From NCBI GenBank assembly GCA_017610245.1, contig JAFCCK010000039.1, positions 1-7,876 on the forward strand: a DNA stretch of 7,876 nucleotides, given 5' to 3'. Source of the DNA: Candidatus Iainarchaeum sp. (lineage in GTDB: Archaea > Iainarchaeota > Iainarchaeia > Iainarchaeales > GCA-2688035). Each line of letters begins with the position of its first letter. Within the stretch, counting starts at the first letter, position 1. Under the pieces are notes generated by a model. It did not search any database and was not told the origin of the DNA. It saw only the letters and a program-made list of their open reading frames with translations. Below, piece by piece: positions 6,547 to 7,876 of this stretch. The position numbers were made by a program, and so were the translations under genes.

Positions 6547-6573
6547 TTGGGCAAGCAAAACATTCAGTTCCAA
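6524..6573 (+). promoter_or_regulatory. Long stem-loop at the atpK/atpE junction
   Basis: Positions 6528-6540 (ACTGAATGTTTTG) pair perfectly with 6556-6568 (CAAAACATTCAGT), 13 base pairs. After one bulged T (6569) the stem continues with TTGG (6524-6527) against CCAA (6570-6573). The 15-nt loop (6541-6555) contains the atpK stop codon. The ribosome binding site of atpE (6585-6590) is outside, 11 nt downstream. No T-run follows, so it is not a standard intrinsic terminator. It is better explained as an mRNA processing or stability element, or as a means of lowering atpE relative to atpK. Confidence 0.8.
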
Positions 6574-6584
6574 TCGCACAAAGG

Positions 6585-6590
6585 AAGGAG
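6585..6590 (+). promoter_or_regulatory. Ribosome binding site deciding the atpE start
   Basis: AAGGAG lies 7 nt before the ATG at 6598. An in-frame TTG at 6547 would extend the protein by 17 residues, but it lies in the loop of the junction stem-loop and the added residues are encoded by the loop and the right arm. The ATG is therefore preferred. Confidence 0.75.
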
Positions 6591-6597
6591 TTATTTT

Positions 6598-7125
6598 ATG
6601 GAAGTGCATGGAAGTATTGAAGAGCTGAAAAAAGTAATAGAGGGAGATTACAGGAAAAAGATTAGGGAAGTGAATAGCCATAAGAGGGCCCAGATAAGGG
6701 AGATTGAGAAGAAGGCAAAGCAGGAAAGGGCCTTGCTACAGCGAGAATCAAAGCAGGAAATAGATTCAAAGGCAGGGGAAGCAAAGGCAATGGTCTTGAA
6801 CGAGCAAAAGCTTGCTGCAAAAAGGCGCTTTGAGGAGGCAAGGGAAGCAATGATACAGCAAGTGATGAATGAAGCCAGGAAAGGCTTTCCAAGGCTAATG
6901 AAAAGCAAGCAATACCTGGATTTTGTCAAGAAAAAGGTTCCAAGCGGCTGCACTGTTTACGGCAATGCTTTCTTCAAAAAGCATTTCAAAAATATAAAAG
7001 CTGAAAAGGATTTGAATGGCGTACGGTTTGAAAAGGGAGCAGTTATTTATGACTTGAGCCTGGATGCTCTCTTTGAAGCAAAGGAGGATGCGATAAGGGA
7101 AAAGGTTATTGAAGCGCTTTGGTGA
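6598..7125 (+). CDS. atpE: A-type ATP synthase peripheral stalk subunit E
   Basis: The protein has 175 residues, a little shorter than the usual 185-205. Residues 1 to about 105 form a long charged helix rich in Lys, Glu, Arg and Ala, the arm that coils with subunit H. Residues about 115-175 form the small globular C-terminal domain that binds the top of the catalytic head: a GCTVYG strand, then GVRFEKGAVIYD followed by SLDALFEAKEDAIREKVIEALW-like closing helices, which match the family's typical ending in which a short strand pair is followed by a helix rich in Glu and Arg. The start is set by AAGGAG at 6585-6590. The gene is separated from atpK by 51 nt that contain the right arm of the junction stem-loop, the largest gap inside this operon. 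The stop TGA overlaps the ribosome binding site of atpC. Confidence 0.9.
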   Translation: MEVHGSIEELKKVIEGDYRKKIREVNSHKRAQIREIEKKAKQERALLQRESKQEIDSKAGEAKAMVLNEQKLAAKRRFEEAREAMIQQVMNEARKGFPRLMKSKQYLDFVKKKVPSGCTVYGNAFFKKHFKNIKAEKDLNGVRFEKGAVIYDLSLDALFEAKEDAIREKVIEALW

Positions 7126-7126
7126 T
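7121..7126 (+). promoter_or_regulatory. Ribosome binding site of the upstream atpC start
   Basis: GGTGAT overlaps the atpE stop codon and lies 6 nt before the ATG at 7133. A second possible signal, GGTG at 7214-7217, precedes an in-frame ATG at 7223 by 5 nt, so two starts are possible. The upstream one leaves only 7 nt between the genes and fits the packing of the rest of the operon. Confidence 0.65.
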
Positions 7127-7132
7127 TTCGTC

Positions 7133-7876
7133 ATGGTTGGAAATATTGTGTTGGGAGCTGGCATTGCTGTTGTAGCAGTAATTGGCCTAGGAGCAATTGG
7201 CTACAGGCGTTTGGGTGGGGTAATGCCATTTCTATTCGCAAATGCAAGAATCCAGGCAAGGGGCAGCAAAGGCATCTCTGAAGCAGCGAAAGAGGCGCTT
7301 GCGGAGAAACGCTCCTTGGCTGAGCTGGGTGGGTTTTTGAACGAAACAGATTATGCTGAATGTGCTGAGAAAGCAGCCAGTGTAAGGGAACTGCACGCAG
7401 GGCTTGAAAAGAGCCTGATTGAAAAAGCAGCTGAGTTGCGGGAAATGAGCCCAAAGAGTTTTCAGCAGGTGTTGGATGCTTATCTTAAATTTTACGAGGC
7501 AAAGATTTTGAAGGCGGTCTATAGGAGTAGGTTTTTTCCAGAACATGTTGCAGAGATTGATGAAAGTCTGCTCTTTACTGTGGGGGAAATAAACGATGGA
7601 ATGCTGCAAAAGCTGCTTGAAACAGAAACAATTGCTGATGTGAACACTGTCATGGCATCAAGCAGCTATGCTGAGGTTTTTGGCATGGAATACGACAGCT
7701 TGGAGGAGTTTGAGATTGCCTTGGACAATTTTGTGTTCGCCCAATTCACTGCATTGCTCGAAAAGCTACGAATGCATGATAAAAAGCACATTCTTGAGCT
7801 GTTGAATATGCGCTTTGATATAATCAATTTATTGATAGTAGTGAAATGCATTGTGAGGAATGTTGAAAAGGAGAAG
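7133..7876 (+). CDS. atpC: A-type ATP synthase subunit C, N-terminal 248 residues (3' end outside window)
   Basis: Subunit C (the AC39/d family) is the funnel that couples the central stalk to the proteolipid ring. The frame is open from the ATG at 7133 to the window end; complete members have roughly 340-380 residues. Family features are FANARIQARGSK (35-46), matching the usual N-terminal aromatic-x-NAR-x-RA start, the mostly helical body, and near the end MRFDIINLLIVVKCIVRN, matching the repeated DxxNL helix. Before this, residues 4-23 form a Gly/Ala/Val/Ile-rich hydrophobic stretch followed by YRR, which looks like a membrane helix with positive residues after it. Standard subunit C is soluble and lacks this. 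A start at Met31 (7223) would give the standard form. It follows atpE by 7 nt and continues the H-I-K-E-C order. Confidence 0.9.
   Translation, partial: MVGNIVLGAGIAVVAVIGLGAIGYRRLGGVMPFLFANARIQARGSKGISEAAKEALAEKRSLAELGGFLNETDYAECAEKAASVRELHAGLEKSLIEKAAELREMSPKSFQQVLDAYLKFYEAKILKAVYRSRFFPEHVAEIDESLLFTVGEINDGMLQKLLETETIADVNTVMASSSYAEVFGMEYDSLEEFEIALDNFVFAQFTALLEKLRMHDKKHILELLNMRFDIINLLIVVKCIVRNVEKEK

Noticed and set aside
6524..6573. Junction stem-loop as an ordinary intrinsic terminator
   Set aside because: No T-run follows the right arm and essential subunit genes lie directly downstream, so full termination here is unlikely.
6547..6597. TTG start for atpE
   Set aside because: The extra codons lie in the loop and right arm of the junction stem-loop, and the ATG at 6598 has a well-placed AAGGAG.
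3771..7221. Shared GGTGGGGT octamer before atpH (3771-3778) and inside atpC (7214-7221) as a regulatory repeat
   Set aside because: It is short, the second copy lies within coding sequence, and each is explained as a ribosome binding site-like stretch or chance.
1..7876. Search for CRISPR arrays, tRNA or rRNA genes, insertion sequences, attachment sites and toxin-antitoxin pairs
   Set aside because: No repeat-spacer pattern, cloverleaf, terminal inverted repeats or transposase were seen. Gaps are at most 115 bp and coding capacity is almost fully used by core genes.

Overview
The window looks like a piece of an archaeal chromosome. The evidence is an A-type (archaeal/V-type) ATP synthase operon in the usual archaeal order H-I-K-E-C, a two-part ACT-domain protein of a kind common in archaea, Shine-Dalgarno sequences that match the archaeal/bacterial anti-SD (up to a full GGAGGTGA), and AT-rich TATA-like boxes about 25 nt upstream of start codons. 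Base composition is moderate, with short intergenic gaps and directly abutting genes, as in compact genomes. A DPANN-type lineage (for example Diapherotrites, Micrarchaeota or Woesearchaeota relatives) is plausible, but this is an inference from gene style and not demonstrated.

Left part (1-2925, minus strand): an arginine biosynthesis operon transcribed leftwards in the order argF, argG, argH. argF makes citrulline from ornithine and carbamoyl phosphate. argG condenses citrulline with aspartate. argH releases arginine and fumarate. argF and argG are 1 nt apart, with the argG ribosome binding site inside the end of argF. argH follows after 36 nt and is cut by the window edge (258 residues visible). 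Middle (2926-3035): a short divergent control region between argF and a plus-strand gene for an ACT-domain protein with a possible N-terminal DNA-binding segment (3036-3665). The region holds TATA-like boxes for both directions and a near-duplicated CCAAAA(T)AGAACA-type element.

Right part (3781-7876, plus strand): the first five genes of an A-type ATPase operon: peripheral stalk subunit H, membrane subunit I (a), proteolipid K (c), peripheral stalk subunit E, and the start of subunit C (d), which runs off the window. The catalytic genes F, A, B and D would be expected downstream. K is a double-hairpin proteolipid with one carboxylate (Glu139) and the full set of side chains known to bind Na+ in Enterococcus hirae NtpK, so the enzyme is predicted to be Na+-coupled with a low ion-to-ATP ratio. 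A long RNA hairpin sits exactly at the atpK/atpE junction with the atpK stop codon in its loop. Subunit C has an N-terminal hydrophobic helix that the family normally lacks.

I do not see an undescribed defence, mobile or RNA system here. The window is core metabolism, and its most interesting details are the junction hairpin, the proteolipid ion site, the subunit C extension and the divergent arginine/ACT control region.
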